From Micromonospora qiuiae (GTDB taxonomy: Bacteria > Actinomycetota > Actinomycetes > Mycobacteriales > Micromonosporaceae), in NCBI RefSeq assembly GCF_016863555.1, contig NZ_BOPC01000017.1, forward strand, positions 97,134 to 161,133: a stretch of DNA of 64,000 nt, read 5' to 3'. Positions 19,396-27,351 of the stretch are shown in pieces. A program made the position numbers and the translations under genes. The notes beneath the pieces were generated by a model, which worked only from the letters and a program-made list of their open reading frames with translations, had not been told where the DNA came from and did no database searches. Position 1 is the first letter of the stretch; each line of letters opens with the position of its first letter.

Positions 19396-20523
19396 GTGCG
19401 TGACGCAGTCACGACGGCCCGACGGGTCGTCGTCAAGATCGGATCATCCTCGTTGACCACCACCGGTGGAGGGCTGGACGACGAGCGGCTCGACGCCCTC
19501 GTCGACGCCCTCGGCACGAGTACGCCCGGCGGCGACCCCGCAGCCGACGGGCGTGAGGTGGTGCTCGTCTCCTCCGGGGCGATCGCCGCCGGCCTGGCCC
19601 CACTCGGGTTGAACCGGCGACCGCGCGACCTGGCCACCCAGCAGGCCGCCGCCAGCGTCGGTCAAGGGCTGCTGATCGGGCGGTACGCTGCGGCCTTCGC
19701 CCGACACGGCCGTACCGTCGGCCAGGTGCTGCTCACCCTCGACGACGTGACCCGGCGGGCGCACTACCGCAACGCGTACCGCACCCTGCGGAAGCTGCTC
19801 GACCTGCGGGCGGTGCCGATCGTCAACGAGAACGACACGGTCGCCACCGAGGAGATCCGGTTCGGCGACAACGACCGGCTGGCCGCGCTGGTGGCCGCGC
19901 TGGTCGACGCCGACCTGCTGGTGCTTCTCTCCGACGTCGACGCGCTCTGGACGGGCGACCCGGCACGCCCCGGCTCCGACCGCATCGCCGAGGTACGCGA
20001 CGAGGCCGACCTGGCCGGCATCGACATCGGCGGCAGCGGCCGTTCGGGAGTCGGGACCGGCGGCATGGTGACCAAGGTCGAGGCGGCCCGGATCGCCACC
20101 GGGTTCGGCATTCCGGTGGTGCTCACCTCCGCCGCCCAGGCCGTCGCGGCGCTGGCCGGCGAGCCGGTCGGCACCTTCTTCCACCCCAGCCTCCGCCGGC
20201 CGGCCGCCCGGCTGTTCTGGCTCGCCCACGCCACCTCGCCCCGGGGGCGGCTGCACCTCGATCCCGGTGCGGTCGCCGCCGTGGTGGACCGGCGCAAGTC
20301 GCTGCTGCCAGCCGGGATCACCGCCGTGGACGGGGCGTTCACCGCCGGGGATCCGGTCGACCTGGTCGACACCTCCGGCGCACCGGTGGCCCGAGGGCTG
20401 GTCAACTACGACGCGGTCGAGCTGCCCGGCCTGCTCGGGCGCTCCACCGCCGACCTCGCCGCGGCGCTCGGCCCGGCGTACGAACGAGAGGTCGTCCACC
20501 GCGACGACCTGGTACTGCTGTAA
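19396..20523 (+). CDS. proB: Glutamate 5-kinase
   Basis: A 375-residue enzyme catalysing the first step of proline synthesis, ATP-dependent phosphorylation of glutamate. The amino-acid-kinase domain shows VVKIGSSSLTT, VSSGAIAAGL, PIVNENDTVA and [18 protein letters not shown]. The GTGGMVTKVEAARIATGFG segment follows. A C-terminal PUA domain (about residues 280-370) has the usual GRLHLDPGAV opening. The start is set at the GTG at 19396 since upstream codons encode an unrelated stretch. Repeat R2 includes its TAA stop and separates it from proA. Confidence 0.95.
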   Translation: MRDAVTTARRVVVKIGSSSLTTTGGGLDDERLDALVDALGTSTPGGDPAADGREVVLVSSGAIAAGLAPLGLNRRPRDLATQQAAASVGQGLLIGRYAAAFARHGRTVGQVLLTLDDVTRRAHYRNAYRTLRKLLDLRAVPIVNENDTVATEEIRFGDNDRLAALVAALVDADLLVLLSDVDALWTGDPARPGSDRIAEVRDEADLAGIDIGGSGRSGVGTGGMVTKVEAARIATGFGIPVVLTSAAQAVAALAGEPVGTFFHPSLRRPAARLFWLAHATSPRGRLHLDPGAVAAVVDRRKSLLPAGITAVDGAFTAGDPVDLVDTSGAPVARGLVNYDAVELPGLLGRSTADLAAALGPAYEREVVHRDDLVLL

Positions 20524-20573
20524 GCAGGGGCCCCCTTTTAACGCCTGGTGTATTAAAAGGGGCCCCTCCTAAC
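20521..20573 (+). terminator. GGGCCC palindromic repeat R2 between proB and proA
   Basis: A long stem (GGGGCCCCCTTTTAA against TTAAAAGGGGCCCC, one bulged base) surrounds the spacer CGCCTGGTGTA. The first three bases are the proB stop codon. If it terminates transcription, proA would need its own promoter or depend on readthrough. It is oriented like R3 and inverted relative to R1 and R4. Confidence 0.7.
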
Positions 20574-20590
20574 ACCGTGAGGAGCATGGG

Positions 20591-21835
20591 ATGAGCGTGA
20601 GCGAGCAAGCCCGCCGGGCGCGTACGGCGGCGGAGGCGCTGGCCGTGGCGACGCGTACCGTCAAGGACGCCGCGCTGCACGCGATGGCCGACGCGCTGGT
20701 GGCGCGTACCCCCGAGATCGTGGCCGCGAACGGCGCGGACCTGGCGGCCGGACGCGAAGCCGGGCTGAGCGCGGCAATCCTGGACCGGCTCGCCCTCGAC
20801 GAGGGCCGGGTCGCCGACATCGCCGACGCGCTGCGCGAGATGGCCGCGCTGCCCGACCCGGTGGGCGAGGTACTCCGCGGCTCGACCCTGCCCAACGGGC
20901 TGGAGCTGCGACAGATCCGAGTGCCCTTCGGCGTGGTCGGCATCATCTACGAGGCTCGGCCGAACGTCACCGTGGACGCCGCCGGCATCTGCCTGAAGTC
21001 CGGCAACGCGGCGCTGCTGCGCGGCTCCTCCTCGGCCGCGCACTCCAACGCGGCGCTGGTGGCGGTGCTGCGGGACGCGATCGCCGATGCCGGCCTGCCG
21101 GCGGACGCCGTGCAGCTGCTCGACGCCACCACCCGCGACTCGGTCAAGGAGCTGATGCGGGCACGGGGCCTGGTGGACGTGCTGATCCCGCGCGGCGGCG
21201 CGTCGTTGATCCGGACCGTGGTCGAGGAGTCGACCGTGCCGGTGATCGAAACCGGAGTGGGCAACTGCCACGTCTACGTGGACGCCGCCGCCGACATCGG
21301 CAAGGCCGTCGCAATCACGCTCAACTCCAAGACGCAGCGGCTGTCGACCTGCAACACCGCCGAGTCGCTGCTGGTGCACGCGGAAATCGCCGACGCATTC
21401 CTGCCGCCGGTGCTCGCCGCCCTCGCCGAGACCGGGGTCACCGTGCACGGCGACGCCCGGGTGGCCGCCTACTCCGACGCGGTGGTCGCCGCCACCGACG
21501 AGGACTTCGCCACCGAGTACCTCTCCGCGGACATTGCCGTCGCCGTCGTCGACTCGCTCGACGCGGCGGTCGGGCACATCCGGCGGTACGGCAGCGGCCA
21601 CACCGACGCGATCGTCACCGACTCGCAGTCGGCGGCCCGGGAGTTCGTGGCCCGGGTCGACTCGGCGGCCGTGATGGTGAACGCCTCGACCCGGTTCACC
21701 GACGGCGGCGAGTTCGGCTTCGGCGCCGAGATCGGCATCTCCACCCAGAAGCTGCACGCCCGCGGCCCGATGGGCCTGCCCGAGCTGACCAGCACCAAGT
21801 ACGTCGTCACCGGCGACGCCCACCTACGCGGCTGA
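20591..21835 (+). CDS. proA: Glutamate-5-semialdehyde dehydrogenase (gamma-glutamyl phosphate reductase)
   Basis: This 414-residue NADPH-dependent enzyme reduces gamma-glutamyl phosphate in the second step of proline synthesis. Family motifs include [31 protein letters not shown], and the catalytic cysteine region ([17 protein letters not shown]). The ATG is preceded by GAGGAG. It follows proB by 67 bp, and the gap is filled by repeat R2. Length and motifs are complete. Confidence 0.96.
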   Translation: MSVSEQARRARTAAEALAVATRTVKDAALHAMADALVARTPEIVAANGADLAAGREAGLSAAILDRLALDEGRVADIADALREMAALPDPVGEVLRGSTLPNGLELRQIRVPFGVVGIIYEARPNVTVDAAGICLKSGNAALLRGSSSAAHSNAALVAVLRDAIADAGLPADAVQLLDATTRDSVKELMRARGLVDVLIPRGGASLIRTVVEESTVPVIETGVGNCHVYVDAAADIGKAVAITLNSKTQRLSTCNTAESLLVHAEIADAFLPPVLAALAETGVTVHGDARVAAYSDAVVAATDEDFATEYLSADIAVAVVDSLDAAVGHIRRYGSGHTDAIVTDSQSAAREFVARVDSAAVMVNASTRFTDGGEFGFGAEIGISTQKLHARGPMGLPELTSTKYVVTGDAHLRG

Positions 21836-21844
21836 GGTGCAAGG

Positions 21845-21899
21845 TGTAAGGAAGGGCCCCCTTTTAACGCCTGGTGCATAGCAGGGGGCCCCTTCTAAC
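21845..21899 (+). terminator. GGGCCC palindromic repeat R3 after proA
   Basis: GGAAGGGCCCCC, the spacer TTTTAACGCCTGGTGCATAG, and GGGGGCCCCTTC form a hairpin starting 10 bp after the proA stop. It has the same orientation relative to its upstream gene as R1, R2 and R4. Confidence 0.75.
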
Positions 21900-22018
21900 A
21901 ACATCGCGGCGCCGACCCGTGCGGGCGGCGCGACGCGGCAGGGCGCCGCCCGGGGCGCCAGGGTGCGGCGCGGCAGAGCCCGGGGCGCGGCAGAGCCCGG
22001 GGCGCGGCGGGGCGCGAC

Positions 22019-22285
22019 CTATGCGGGCGGGGACGGGGCCTCCGGTGGGCGGCCGGCGGCGCGACGGGCGTCCGTGACGGCGACGCCGAGCAGCACGACG
22101 ACGCCCGCAGCAGCGGCGAGCAACAGCGGGCCGAAGAGCAGCGGTGGTGCCAGCAGGACCAGGGCACCGATGCCACGACCCGACCGCGCGGCGGGCGGCG
22201 GGCGGCGGGCGGCGGGCGGCGGGCGGCGGGCGGCGGGCGGCGGGCGGCGGGCGGCGGGCGGCCGAGGATCAGCGGAAGGCGCGGA
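22019..22285 (-). other. Start-less ORF with a hydrophobic segment, crossed by a heptamer repeat
   Basis: A minus-strand reading frame ends at a TAG at 22019. It encodes GALVLLAPPLLFGPLLLAAA followed by a hydrophobic run and a short Arg/Pro tail, with high GC at third positions as in real genes. No ATG, GTG or TTG precedes the hydrophobic segment in frame. Upstream, the frame crosses the 7-bp tandem repeat and meets a stop at 22286. It could be a broken small membrane protein or a chance frame. Confidence 0.3.
22191..22260. repeat. Heptanucleotide tandem repeat, ten copies
   Basis: Ten uninterrupted copies of GCGGGCG lie immediately after the 3' end of the toroid protein gene. The unit length is not a multiple of three, so copy-number slippage would shift any reading frame that crosses it. 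Confidence 0.9.
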
Positions 22286-23090
22286 TCACGGCCAGGGTGG
22301 CGTGCACGTCGAACTGGTGGCCGTCGTCGCTGTCCCACCCGCCGTCGCTGCGCTGCGTCTCGGCCAGCCGGCGACGGGCGGCCACCATCGTCCACTCCTG
22401 GTCGTCGACGCCGACCCGGCGCAGGGTCGCGGCCAGCCAGGCTGCGTCCGCCGGAGAGATCTTCGGCATCCGCTCGGCGAGAACCGCCTTCATTCGCGCG
22501 GATTCGTAGAACATCTGCTGCCGATGCAGCACGGCCGCGCTCAACCAGCCTGCGGCAAGGAAGGACGGCCAGCTTCCGTCGGGACGCAGCTGGGCGGCGA
22601 GCGCCTGCGCGGCGCCGTGCACCACCCCGGCGTACGCGCCGCCGACGCGGTGGTCCAGCGGCCCGGCGGCACGCGCGTCCAGCCCGGCCACGGTGAGCCA
22701 GAAGGCGGCGTTGGCGGTGAGGTAGAGCCGTGCCTCCGGGTCGCCCGGCCGTGCCCACTCGGGGGCGGTGCCGGCCAGCGCCTCGTCCTCCTCCCAGCAG
22801 CCGTCGCTCCGCTGGGCGGCGGCGAGCCAGTCCAGCGCCCGCCGAGCCGCGGGGCGGCCCAGTGCGCCGAGGTCGTCCAGTTCGACCAGCCGGAAGCAGG
22901 TGGCGTCGACCGAGGCGACGTCGCTGTTCCAGGTCGCGGGCCAGCCGCCATCGGAGGATTGGCCGATTTCCGCTTTGTCGAGCGCCTCGGGGGGCGCCGG
23001 GGTGCCGGTGCGCAACCAGGAGAGGCGGGCACGCTCCACCGCGTCTCCGTGCGCCACCACGAACCCGATCGCGGCGTCGATGTCGACCAC
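22269..23090 (-). CDS. Terpene-cyclase/prenyltransferase-like alpha-toroid protein
   Basis: A 273-residue protein made of repeated helical units with QW-like motifs: SSDGGWPATWNSDVAS, RSDGCWEEDEA, RPDGSWPSF and RSDGGWDSDDGHQ. These are the features of squalene-hopene cyclase and prenyltransferase beta-type barrels. The catalytic DxDD motif of class II cyclases is not evident, and the protein is less than half the length of a hopene cyclase. It may be a non-canonical cyclase or a binding protein. It begins with a GTG. Repeat R4 lies between it and moeZ upstream; a heptamer repeat follows its stop codon. Confidence 0.75.
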   Translation of the reverse strand: MVDIDAAIGFVVAHGDAVERARLSWLRTGTPAPPEALDKAEIGQSSDGGWPATWNSDVASVDATCFRLVELDDLGALGRPAARRALDWLAAAQRSDGCWEEDEALAGTAPEWARPGDPEARLYLTANAAFWLTVAGLDARAAGPLDHRVGGAYAGVVHGAAQALAAQLRPDGSWPSFLAAGWLSAAVLHRQQMFYESARMKAVLAERMPKISPADAAWLAATLRRVGVDDQEWTMVAARRRLAETQRSDGGWDSDDGHQFDVHATLAVIRAFR

Positions 23091-23186
23091 GGCGGTCAGG
23101 CTACCGGCGAGAACGTCATTCCGCCTCGGTTCTTCGGGCGGGCGGACCGGCCTGTCGGCGGGGTTGAGCAGGGCGTCGAGGCGGGT

Positions 23187-23242
23187 TGTTAAGAAGGGGC
23201 CCCTTCTCTACCGCAGGCGTTAAGAAGGGGCCCTTCCTTCAC
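23187..23242 (-). terminator. GGGCCC palindromic repeat R4 after moeZ
   Basis: The element has AAGAAGGGGCCCC arms flanking ACCGCAGGCGTTAA and ends one base before the moeZ stop codon. It separates moeZ from the toroid protein gene on the same strand, so it may isolate their transcription. Confidence 0.72.
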
Positions 23243-23243
23243 A

Positions 23244-24425
23244 TCAGTACTCGGGGAGGGAGGGGTCGATCTGCTTGATCCAGGAGAGCACGCCGCCCTG
23301 GACGTGGACCGCGTCGCGGAAACCGGCCGCCTTCAGCGCGGCGAGCGCCTCGGCGGAGCGGACGCCGGACTTGCAGTGCAGCACGATCTGCTTGTCCTGC
23401 GGCAGCTTGGCCAGCGCCTCACCCGAGATGATCTCGCCCTTCGGAATCAGGGTCGAGCCGGGGATGCGAACAATCTCGTGCTCGGCCGGTTCCCGTACGT
23501 CGACGAGGAAGATGTCCTTGTCGGCGTCCTGCCACTCCTTCAGCTCGGCCGCGGTGATGGTCGCGTCGACCACCGCCTCCTGCGCCTCGACGGACACCGC
23601 ACCGCAGAAGTCCTCGTAGTCCTCCATCAGGTCGGTGAGCGTGGCGTTCTCGCCGCAGAGCACGCAGTTCGGGTCCTTGCGTACCTTGATCTTGCGGTAG
23701 CTCATCTCCAGGGCGTCGTAGACCATCAGCCGGCCGACCAACGGCTCGCCGATGCCGGTGAGCAGCTTGATCGCCTCGTTGACCTGGATCGACCCGATCG
23801 AAGCGCAGAGCACGCCGAGCACGCCACCCTCGGCGCAGGAGGGGACCATGCCGGGCGGCGGGGGCTCCGGGTAGAGGCAGCGGTAGCAGGGACCGTGCTC
23901 GGCCCAGAACACCGACGCCTGGCCGTCGAAGCGGTAGATCGACCCCCAGACGTACGGCTTGCCGAGCAGCACCGCGGCGTCGTTGACCATGTACCGGGTG
24001 GCGAAGTTGTCGGTGCCGTCGAGGATCAGGTCGTACTGGGCGAAGATCTCGCGGACGTTCTCCCGGTCCAGCACCGTGTTGTGAATCACGACGTCGACCA
24101 GCGGGTTGATCTCGCGAATGCTCGCCGCGGCCGACTCGGCCTTCGGGCGGCCGATGTCGGAGACGCCGTGGATGATCTGCCGCTGGAGGTTGGACTCGTC
24201 GACGGTGTCGAAGTCGATGATGCCGAGCGTGCCCACCCCGGCGGCGGCCAGGTACAGCAGGGCCGGCGAGCCGAGGCCCCCGGCACCGACACAGAGCACC
24301 CGGGCGTTCTTCAGCCGCTTCTGGCCCTCCACACCGACATCGGGGATGATCAGGTGGCGCGAGTAGCGGCGGATCTCGTCAACGGTCAGCTCGGCGGCGG
24401 GTTCGACGAGCGGGGGCAACGACAC
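23244..24425 (-). CDS. moeZ: Adenylyltransferase/sulfurtransferase MoeZ
   Basis: A 393-residue fusion of a ThiF/MoeB E1-like adenylylation domain and a C-terminal rhodanese domain. It activates the C-terminus of small sulfur-carrier proteins (molybdopterin, thiocarboxylate and cysteine pathways in actinobacteria) and transfers sulfur. Seen are GAGGLGSPALLYLAAAGVG, DNFATRYMVNDA, two CxxC zinc pairs (CYRCLYP and CVLCGE), and the rhodanese loop HCKSGVRS with the persulfide-forming cysteine. The GTG at 24425 follows GGGGAG at 6 nt. Its neighbours match the M. tuberculosis moeB1 region. Confidence 0.94.
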   Translation of the reverse strand: MSLPPLVEPAAELTVDEIRRYSRHLIIPDVGVEGQKRLKNARVLCVGAGGLGSPALLYLAAAGVGTLGIIDFDTVDESNLQRQIIHGVSDIGRPKAESAAASIREINPLVDVVIHNTVLDRENVREIFAQYDLILDGTDNFATRYMVNDAAVLLGKPYVWGSIYRFDGQASVFWAEHGPCYRCLYPEPPPPGMVPSCAEGGVLGVLCASIGSIQVNEAIKLLTGIGEPLVGRLMVYDALEMSYRKIKVRKDPNCVLCGENATLTDLMEDYEDFCGAVSVEAQEAVVDATITAAELKEWQDADKDIFLVDVREPAEHEIVRIPGSTLIPKGEIISGEALAKLPQDKQIVLHCKSGVRSAEALAALKAAGFRDAVHVQGGVLSWIKQIDPSLPEY

Positions 24426-24569
24426 GGTGAACTCCCCGGGATCGATGTGACAGGCAACCGCCATTGTTGCTCGCCGAGGTGCCCATCGACCATGAGTAGG
24501 GACACGTCGCCCGGCATGCGGGAGCGGGAATAACCGGGTGGGACCCGGGATCTCGGGTACGCGGGCAGC

Positions 24570-25355
24570 TCAGGACAGAAGATCGCCGGCATAGCGGTGG
24601 CCGTCGAGGAAGGGCCAGGCATTCGCCACGCAGCCCGCCAGGCCGTACGTCTGCTGCTGCATCACCGGCGCGGGGTGGCCGGGCCCGGGGCATGCCTCGT
24701 GCCCCTCCCCGAACTCGTGGCCAACCTCATGGTTGATCACGTATGCCCGGTACACCGCCAGCGGCGCCCCGTAGTCCGGCACCGCCTCCAGCCAGCGCGC
24801 CAGGTTGATGATTACTCTCCCGGGAAGCCGACAGGAGGTGTATCCCTCGGTGTGCAGCCCGCCCTGGGCGCACATCTCCGTCGAGGTGAGCGGGGTGGCC
24901 AGATAGACGGTGAAGTCCGCTGCTTCCGCCTCGACGACCCGTTGCACACGCAGCTCACCCGAGCCGATCCAGCTACGCGGGTCGGCCAGTATCGCGTCAA
25001 CCTCGGCCGCGAATCCCGCCGGATCCTGCCCGGTGCCCTGCTCCACGGCGACCCGGTAGCGGGCGACCGGCCCGGTTACGCCGCGCACCGGCGTGCCCTC
25101 GTCGACCGGCACGAAGCTACCGGTGCCGCTGCTCGGGTACGCACCGGGCGCGGCCGCCTCGTCCACCCCCGCCCCGGATCCGACCCGGGGCGCACCCGGT
25201 TCCGGCCTGGTCACCCGGTCGCTGGCCCGGAGCAGCGACACCGTGGCGAAGATCGCGAGCGCCAGCACCAGGGCCGCCCTGGCGAGCGGGACCACCACGA
25301 ACCGGCGCCGCGACCGGCCCGCCGCCGGCGAGCCGAAAAGGGGTGAAGCGGGCAT
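24570..25355 (-). CDS. DUF3152 protein, metzincin-like, copy 1
   Basis: A 261-residue membrane-anchored extracytoplasmic protein. One hydrophobic anchor follows a short Arg-rich N-terminus (about residues 17-40), then a disordered linker, then the DUF3152 domain. The motif HEVGHEFGEGHE has the full HExxHxxGxxH spacing of metzincin zinc proteases. PVMQQQTYGL downstream is a plausible Met-turn. Two pairs of cysteines flank the region. This suggests a secreted zinc protease or amidase, although I know of no demonstrated activity. It is the first of two tandem paralogues. Confidence 0.85.
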   Translation of the reverse strand: MPASPLFGSPAAGRSRRRFVVVPLARAALVLALAIFATVSLLRASDRVTRPEPGAPRVGSGAGVDEAAAPGAYPSSGTGSFVPVDEGTPVRGVTGPVARYRVAVEQGTGQDPAGFAAEVDAILADPRSWIGSGELRVQRVVEAEAADFTVYLATPLTSTEMCAQGGLHTEGYTSCRLPGRVIINLARWLEAVPDYGAPLAVYRAYVINHEVGHEFGEGHEACPGPGHPAPVMQQQTYGLAGCVANAWPFLDGHRYAGDLLS

Positions 25356-25423
25356 GATGCCATCATCGCACCCCGATGGGGAACATCCCCGCATATCGGG
25401 ACCATGGACCGACGCCGGTCCGG

Positions 25424-26359
25424 TCAGAGTGACGGCCCGGCGTAACGCCGCCCGTCGAGGTACGGCCAGGGATTCGCGACGCAGCCGTTGAGGAAGAGCG
25501 TCTGCTGCATCATCACCGGCGCCGGCTTGCCCTTACCCGGGCAGCGCTCGTGCCGGTGACCCAACTCGTGTCCGACCTCGTGGTTGATCACGTAGGTGCG
25601 GTAGACGGTCAACGGCACCTTCGCCTCGACGTAGTGCGGCACCGACAACCGCCACCGCTCCAGATTGATGATCGCCTTGCCCGGGGCGCGGCAGGAGGTG
25701 TAAGGCCGCCCACCGATCCGGATGTCCACGCCACCGGCGGCGCACATCCGGCCCGCCGTCCGCGCCGTCGCGAGATAGACGGTGAAGTCGTACGCGGCCC
25801 CCTCGGCGACCTGCCGCAGGCGCAGCCGGCCGCTGTCCACCCAACTGCCGGGGCCGGTCAACGCCTCCTGCACCGCGAGGGCGAACTCGGCCGGATCGAC
25901 ACCGGAGCCGACCTCGACCGCGACCCGGTAACCCCGCACCCGACCGGCAGTGCCCAGCACCGGGCCCGTCCGGTCGTCGATCTCGAAGCTGCCCCGCCCC
26001 GCCGACGGGACCGGCCCGGGCAGCCGCAGCACCGGCGGCTCGGGCGACGGGCTCGCCGAGGGGGGTACGGATGACGAGGCCACCGGCGACGGCGTGACCA
26101 ACGACGCGGGCGACGACGGGGCGGAGGCGACCACCTCTTCGGCGCCGGCCGCCCCGCGCAGCCATTCGCCGCCCCCGACGACCAGGGTCACCGCCGCACC
26201 GACCGCCGCCAGCACCACAACCGTCCGGAGAACCACGTCGGGCCGGCGCCGGGGTGGCCTTCCGCCTGTATCACCGGCACCCGATGCTGCTGAATTCCTC
26301 GGGCGGACGTGCCGGCCGGAGCGCCGGCGATGGCTGTGCGGGATCGACACCCGGCTCAT
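25424..26359 (-). CDS. DUF3152 protein, metzincin-like, copy 2
   Basis: A 311-residue paralogue of the next gene. It has a basic cytoplasmic head, one transmembrane segment (TVVVLAAVGAAVTLVVGG), a Ser/Pro-rich linker, and a C-terminal DUF3152 domain with HEVGHELGHRHE and PVMMQQTLFL. The cysteine pattern (RMCAAGG, YTSCRAPG, ERCPG, NGCVANPWPYLDG) is the same as in copy 1. The start overlaps the hydrolase stop by 4 bp, so it is co-transcribed with the hydrolase. It lies 68 bp upstream of copy 1. Confidence 0.85.
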   Translation of the reverse strand: MSRVSIPHSHRRRSGRHVRPRNSAASGAGDTGGRPPRRRPDVVLRTVVVLAAVGAAVTLVVGGGEWLRGAAGAEEVVASAPSSPASLVTPSPVASSSVPPSASPSPEPPVLRLPGPVPSAGRGSFEIDDRTGPVLGTAGRVRGYRVAVEVGSGVDPAEFALAVQEALTGPGSWVDSGRLRLRQVAEGAAYDFTVYLATARTAGRMCAAGGVDIRIGGRPYTSCRAPGKAIINLERWRLSVPHYVEAKVPLTVYRTYVINHEVGHELGHRHERCPGKGKPAPVMMQQTLFLNGCVANPWPYLDGRRYAGPSL

Positions 26360-27330
26360 CCTGCCAGGTCGGTCCGGCGACCGCGGTCCCCCGTCTCGGT
26401 GAGCAGCCCGACCACCGCCCGGGCCACCAGGCGCGGGACCTCCAACTGCGCCACATGGCCGACGCCGTCGAGCATCAACAGCCGGCTGTCCGGGATCACC
26501 CGGGCGGTCTGCGGCGCCACCCGTACGTCGACCAGCCGGTCCTGCCGACCCCCGACGACCAGCGTCGGCGCCTGCACTGAACCGGCCATCCGCCACAGCG
26601 AGCCTGAGCCGGGCAGGTACGACCGGAGAAAGCTGGTGACCAGGCCACGGAAGGTCCGGACGTACGCCGCCGCGTGGTGCTCCGCCTGGTGGCGCACCCG
26701 GATCTCGTCCAACGCCTCCCGGCGGCGCTGGTCGCTGATCCGGCTGAGGTCGGCCACGCATGCCTCCATCACCTGCCGGGCCATCACCTCCGGTGCCACC
26801 TGGGCCAGCCGCCAGGCGGCCAGCCGCTCGCCTCGGGGGATCGCCAGCAGGGGCAGCATCCGACCCTGCAACGACCGGCGGAAGTCGAGGAACGGCAGGG
26901 CCGGCGAGACCAGGGTCAGCGTCCGGACCAGGTCGGGCCGCAGGGCCGCCACCCGCACCGAGATGGCGCCGCCCAGCGAATTGCCGAACAGATGCACCGG
27001 TCCCCGGCCGGTGTGCTCGATCCAACGGATCACCCGCTGCGCGAAGACCGGCACGGTGTAGCGCTGACCCGGCTCGCTGCGGCCGAAACCCGGCAGGTCG
27101 ATCGCCTGGCCGTCCAACCGGTGGGCGAGCAGACCGGCCAGGTCGGTCCAGTTCTGCGACGAACCACCCAGCCCGTGGACGTAGAGCGCTGGTTCCGCAT
27201 CCGGCCCGGTGGCCGGTGTCTCCCGCACGTAGGTGACCAGGCCGTCGAGGCGTACCTCTCGGCCCGGCCACGGTGGCGGAACCGAGTGGGCAGGTAGCAG
27301 TTGGTCCGGCCAGAGGGTAGCGAGCTTCAC
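26356..27330 (-). CDS. Alpha/beta hydrolase
   Basis: A 324-residue alpha/beta-hydrolase-fold enzyme. The oxyanion region is YVHGLGGSSQNW, the nucleophile elbow HLFGNSLGGAISV (Ser), the acid GGRQDRLVD (Asp), and the base DGVGHVAQLE (His), so the catalytic triad is complete. The first 25 residues are not part of the fold. It starts with GTG. The neighbourhood recalls M. tuberculosis lipV (Rv3203) near moeB1, which suggests an esterase or lipase, but the substrate is not deducible. Confidence 0.87.
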   Translation of the reverse strand: MKLATLWPDQLLPAHSVPPPWPGREVRLDGLVTYVRETPATGPDAEPALYVHGLGGSSQNWTDLAGLLAHRLDGQAIDLPGFGRSEPGQRYTVPVFAQRVIRWIEHTGRGPVHLFGNSLGGAISVRVAALRPDLVRTLTLVSPALPFLDFRRSLQGRMLPLLAIPRGERLAAWRLAQVAPEVMARQVMEACVADLSRISDQRRREALDEIRVRHQAEHHAAAYVRTFRGLVTSFLRSYLPGSGSLWRMAGSVQAPTLVVGGRQDRLVDVRVAPQTARVIPDSRLLMLDGVGHVAQLEVPRLVARAVVGLLTETGDRGRRTDLAG

Positions 27331-27351
27331 CGTTTCAGTCTGCCGGCCGGC

